The position numbers were made by a program, and so were the translations under genes. From an uncultured SAR116 cluster alpha proteobacterium (GTDB taxonomy: Bacteria > Pseudomonadota > Alphaproteobacteria > Puniceispirillales > Marisalimonadaceae), in assembly GCA_902528415.1 (NCBI GenBank), contig CABZSR010000007.1, forward strand, positions 1 through 64,000: DNA of 64,000 nt, read 5' to 3'. The notes beneath the pieces are model-generated. The model ran no database searches. It was given only the letters and a program-made list of their open reading frames with translations, and was not told where the DNA came from. Position 1 is the first letter of the stretch; each line of letters opens with the position of its first letter. Shown here piece after piece: positions 60,821 to 64,000 of the stretch.

Positions 60821-62038
60821 TTATATTATACCTTTATCCTTTAAATTCTTGATCTCATCCAACGACAAGCCAATTTTTTCAGATAAAATTTCTTCAGTAT
60901 GTTCTCCTAATGATGGAGGTGACAATCTATAACTTGGAGGTGTCTCCTGCATTTTTATTGGATTGGCTATTAATCTTAGTGGGGCTTTTCCTGTTTTAGT
61001 GTGGTCCATTTCAACAATCATTTCTCTAGCCTTTACGTGTGGATCTGAAAAAACTTCACTCAATGTATTAATTGGACCACATCCAATTTTTTGTTTTTCC
61101 AACTCAGTCAGCCACCAAGATGAAGTATGTCTTTTGGTAATTTCATTTAGTGTATTTGTTACAAATTCTCTATTAGACACTCGATCTGCATTTGTCTTAA
61201 ATTTCGGATCTTCTATTAATTGTTCATCTCCAGACAACTTACAAAATCTTTCAAATGTAGGATCATTACCAATTGATAAAACAATATAACCATCTGATGT
61301 TGGCATAACTTGATAAGGAACAATATTTGGATGTTGATTACCTAATCTATGTGGATTTTTATTAGTAGATAAATAATTCATACCTTGATTTGCTAACCAT
61401 GCAACATGAGTATCTAACATCCCAATATCTATAAACTGGCCTTCACCTGTATTTATTTGATGCCGGACAGCTGCTAATATCCCAACAGAAGCAAACATAC
61501 CCGCCATTAGATCTCCGATAGGAACCCCAACTTTCATAGGCTCACCGTCTGGCTCTCCTGTTAAAGCCATTACACCACCCATTGCTTGAATTAATCCGTC
61601 GTAACCTGGTCTGGATGCATATGGCCCGGTCTGTCCAAAACCAGTAATAGAACAATATATTAACTTTGGAAAATCTGATTTTAAATTATTATATCCAAGT
61701 CCGTATTTTTCTAAGGTACCTGTTTTAAAGTTTTCAACTAAAATATCACATTCAGATAATAATTTTTTAACTAAGCCCTGACCTTCTTTTGTACTAAGAT
61801 TGATCGTAATTGATCTTTTGTTTCTATTAGCGCCACAAAAATACGCGCTAAGGTCTGTCTCTTCGCCATCATCATTTTTTACAAAAGGTGGAGCAAATCC
61901 TCTAGTATCGTCGCCACCTCCAGGTCTCTCAACTTTAATTATATCAGCCCCTAAATCTCCTAGCATTTGTGTACAATATGGACCAGCTAATACCCTAGTT
62001 AAATCTAGCACTTTAATACCCTTTAATGAATTATTCAT
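60821..62038 (-). CDS. CaiB/BaiF-family (class III) CoA-transferase
   Basis: A 405-residue class III CoA-transferase: GIKVLDLTRVLAGPYCTQML, GDLGADIIKVERPGGGDDTR, FIDIGMLDTHVAWLANQGMN with the catalytic Asp. It transfers CoA between carboxylic acids, activating an imported acid. Family members use formyl/oxalate, carnitine, 2-methylfumarate etc. Placed upstream of the MFS gene on the same strand, suggesting one transcript. Confidence 0.85.
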   Translation of the reverse strand: MNNSLKGIKVLDLTRVLAGPYCTQMLGDLGADIIKVERPGGGDDTRGFAPPFVKNDDGEETDLSAYFCGANRNKRSITINLSTKEGQGLVKKLLSECDILVENFKTGTLEKYGLGYNNLKSDFPKLIYCSITGFGQTGPYASRPGYDGLIQAMGGVMALTGEPDGEPMKVGVPIGDLMAGMFASVGILAAVRHQINTGEGQFIDIGMLDTHVAWLANQGMNYLSTNKNPHRLGNQHPNIVPYQVMPTSDGYIVLSIGNDPTFERFCKLSGDEQLIEDPKFKTNADRVSNREFVTNTLNEITKRHTSSWWLTELEKQKIGCGPINTLSEVFSDPHVKAREMIVEMDHTKTGKAPLRLIANPIKMQETPPSYRLSPPSLGEHTEEILSEKIGLSLDEIKNLKDKGII

Positions 62039-62212
62039 ATTTTAATCTCTTATTGTGTTTTAATTTTTATTGTCTGGCTTGAAATATATACAAACTAAAT
62101 TAAATATGCATTGTTTTAATTAAATATTAGATTTACTAGAACTAAATTAATTTTAATGTATATTCTTAACTTCTTAAGTATTTATTACCAACCGACTTTT
62201 CATGAGATATTA

Positions 62213-63226
62213 ATGACAAAATTAGAAATTAATAAGCCAAAATTTGGTGAATTAACTCAGATAGCTTCTGATTTATATTGGGCACATTTCGAGCTACCTT
62301 TTAGATTAAACCATGTAAATTTATTTCTTATGGATACCCCTAGCGGCATTTTAATTTTAGACGCAGGTTTAAAATCAGATCATTCAGAAGAACATTGGGA
62401 GGCATTGATTAATGGACCACTCAAATCAAAAAAATTTGCTGGATTATTAATAACTCATTATCACCCTGATCACATAGGAATGGCCGGGTGGCTCCAAGAT
62501 AAATTAAACATAAAATGTTACACTAGTGAAAAAGAGCTTTTTACTGCGAAAACATTTCGCTTAATGCCAGATGATAAATATGCTGATATCTTCAGAAATG
62601 TTTTTGTAAGGGCTGGTATGACTGAAGAAGATATTATCGCAAAGGGACCAGCTACAAGACTTTATAAAAATAGAGTTTATGAACTTCCAGAATTTGAAAT
62701 TATCAAATCTGGACACGAAATTGAATCAAATGATGGTAATTGGTTAGTAAGAACTGACTCAGGTCATTCACCAGAACATATTTCATTATTGGACAAAAAA
62801 AGAAAGTTATACCTCTCGGGAGATTTTTTACTACCTCGTATATCTCCTAACATTTCTGATAATTTTTTTGATCCTTTTGATGATAGACTAGGAGGATATT
62901 TTAAATACTTAAATCAAATTCAAGTAATTGGTTCTGATACAAAAGTTTTTCCTTGTCATGATTGGCCTTTCATTAACGGTTCAGAACGGGCTCAAGATTT
63001 AATCAAACACCATAATAATAGACTTAGTTTAATTTTAAATGAGTTAGAAAATCGAAGTATTACAATTATGGATTCAATTGAAATTATCTTTGACAGAAAA
63101 ATTGGTGACGAACAAATGCATTTTGCTATTGGAGAAGCAAGAGCACACTTAATTCATTTAGATGTAACTGGACAGGCTAAAAGTGAAACGGATGATAGAG
63201 GTACGGTTCATTATTCTTGTTTGTAA
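62213..63226 (+). CDS. MBL-fold metallohydrolase
   Basis: A 338-residue metallo-beta-lactamase-fold hydrolase. Metal motif LLITHYHPDHIGMAGWL (HxHxDH), RTDSGHSPEHISLL for the third His, GDFLLPRISPNIS with Asp, and a late His in FPCHDWPF. I start at the ATG at 62213 (MTKLEINKPKFGELTQ); the track's longer version adds an unlikely 19-residue hydrophobic tail. Reads as a lactonase or thioesterase-like member; substrate unknown. Divergent from the CoA-transferase gene. Confidence 0.8.
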   Translation: MTKLEINKPKFGELTQIASDLYWAHFELPFRLNHVNLFLMDTPSGILILDAGLKSDHSEEHWEALINGPLKSKKFAGLLITHYHPDHIGMAGWLQDKLNIKCYTSEKELFTAKTFRLMPDDKYADIFRNVFVRAGMTEEDIIAKGPATRLYKNRVYELPEFEIIKSGHEIESNDGNWLVRTDSGHSPEHISLLDKKRKLYLSGDFLLPRISPNISDNFFDPFDDRLGGYFKYLNQIQVIGSDTKVFPCHDWPFINGSERAQDLIKHHNNRLSLILNELENRSITIMDSIEIIFDRKIGDEQMHFAIGEARAHLIHLDVTGQAKSETDDRGTVHYSCL

Positions 63227-63253
63227 TTGATTCATAAAAATAATTTTTTATGG

Positions 63254-63297
63254 ATCATTACGATACTAAAATGTATGTAAATTAATCATTACGATAC
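63254..63297. repeat. Direct repeats ATCATTACGATAC upstream of the ABC binding protein gene
   Basis: Two identical 13-mers at 63254-63266 and 63285-63297, starting 31 bases apart (three helical turns), plus a second pair TAATAAATAGAC at 63317-63328 and 63375-63386. They lie 130-170 and 40-110 bases before the urtA start and may be regulator sites on one face of the DNA. Confidence 0.5.
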
Positions 63298-63425
63298 AAT
63301 TGGTATTTAAAGTGATTAATAAATAGACCTTTAACACATTTACATGTCGCAATTTGTAATATACGAAAAATTCATAATAAATAGACATAACATATATTTT
63401 TATATTTATTAATGAAAGGAATATT

Positions 63426-64000
63426 ATGTTATTTAATTTAACTAAAAGATTAACACTAGTTATGTTCGCTATTTTTTTGGGAAACAGCGTTTTAGCCGAC
63501 GGTCACGGTAAAATTAAAATCGGTATTTTACATTCGTTATCAGGAACTATGGCTATTTCTGAGACAACACTAAAAGATACAATGTTAATGTTAATTGATG
63601 AACAAAATAAAAAAGGAGGTATTTTAGGAAAAAAATTAGAACCTGTGGTAGTTGATCCTGCATCTAATTGGCCGTTATTTGCCGAAAAAGCTAGAGAACT
63701 ATTAACCGTATCTAAAGTTGATGTTATGTTTGGTTGTTGGACTTCAGTTTCCAGAAAATCAGCATTACCAGTACTTGAAGAATTAAATGGATTGTTGTTT
63801 TATCCTGTTCAGTATGAAGGTGAAGAAAGTTCAAAAAATGTTTTTTACACTGGCGCCGCACCTAATCAACAAGCTATACCAGCAACTGATTATTATTTAG
63901 AAGAATTAGGTGTCAAAAAATTTGCATTGCTTGGAACCGACTATGTATATCCAAGAACAACTAATAAAATCTTAAAGCAATATCTTATTGACAAAGGAAT
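63426..64000 (+). CDS. urtA: Urea-type ABC transporter substrate-binding protein (C-terminus outside window)
   Basis: A truncated, in-frame gene from ATG 63426 to the window end, not in the ORF track. Signal peptide ([16 protein letters not shown]) then the periplasmic domain: [99 protein letters not shown]. These match UrtA/FmdD-type binding proteins for urea or short amides in the branched-chain amino-acid transporter family. AAAGGAA ribosome site. The rest of the transporter lies beyond the window. Confidence 0.88.
   Translation, partial: MLFNLTKRLTLVMFAIFLGNSVLADGHGKIKIGILHSLSGTMAISETTLKDTMLMLIDEQNKKGGILGKKLEPVVVDPASNWPLFAEKARELLTVSKVDVMFGCWTSVSRKSALPVLEELNGLLFYPVQYEGEESSKNVFYTGAAPNQQAIPATDYYLEELGVKKFALLGTDYVYPRTTNKILKQYLIDKG

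Overview
The window is a continuous stretch of chromosome from a low-GC (AT-rich by eye), free-living, probably marine proteobacterium. The carbon and transport genes (DUF1537 kinase, RraA-like aldolase, tartrate/D-malate-type dehydrogenases, CaiB, acyl-CoA dehydrogenases, urea-type ABC binding protein) and a FlgJ without muramidase domain suggest a low-GC marine alphaproteobacterium (SAR116-like is my best guess). The flagellar set (FliA/FlgM, FlhF/FlhG, sigma-54 promoters, FlgP/FlgT H-ring proteins, gamma-type FlgF) looks more like a gammaproteobacterial polar flagellum, so the placement is uncertain.

Region 1 (1-38.4 kb) is a flagellar island. It holds fliD (cut by the window edge), a ClC chloride channel, fliS and an unknown gene. 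A leftward flgBCDEFGHIJKL run follows, with two giant members: FlgE (1706 aa) and FlgK (2126 aa). Next come a leftward flgP-flgT-LysM-flgA-flgM-flgN-DUF2802 run, a rightward flhA-flhF-flhG-fliA run and an extra hook/rod paralog. The island ends with a group of small unknown genes, a ParA-type ATPase with a coiled-coil neighbour, a cyclic-nucleotide-binding protein and a FliL-like protein. I read six sigma-54 (-24/-12) promoters here, in front of fliD, flgG, flgB, flgP, flhA and the extra hook/rod gene, so most of the island is probably one sigma-54 regulon. FliA/FlgM would control late genes outside the window.

Region 2 (38.4-48.8 kb) starts with a threonine-synthase-like enzyme and a tartrate/D-malate-type dehydrogenase. 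It then carries iron genes: a fused ferric-iron ABC permease, Fur, an SDR, a ferric-iron binding protein, a sterol-desaturase-family protein, an imelysin-like DUF4856 protein, a small unknown gene, Bfd and bacterioferritin. Three Fur-box-like sites lie here. One is embedded in a rightward sigma-70-like promoter that would start transcription exactly at a stem-loop, giving a candidate Fur-controlled small RNA or structured leader.

Region 3 (48.8-63.2 kb) is catabolic: an isopropylmalate-dehydrogenase-family enzyme, a monooxygenase-like ABM protein, a four-carbon acid-sugar kinase, an RraA-family protein, two acyl-CoA dehydrogenases, enoyl-CoA hydratase, SixA-like phosphatase, thiolase, alpha/beta hydrolase, SDR, a YjiH-type membrane protein, an MFS carrier, a CaiB-type CoA-transferase and an MBL-fold hydrolase. 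The window ends inside a urea-type ABC binding protein (UrtA) preceded by paired direct repeats.

The most notable observations are the phage-structural-protein-like repeat modules inside FlgK, FliD and FlgE, the candidate Fur-controlled RNA, a 26-codon ORF with a 12-nt match to the 16S rRNA tail, and a ClC channel lacking both canonical glutamates. All assignments come from reading the sequence; no searches were run.
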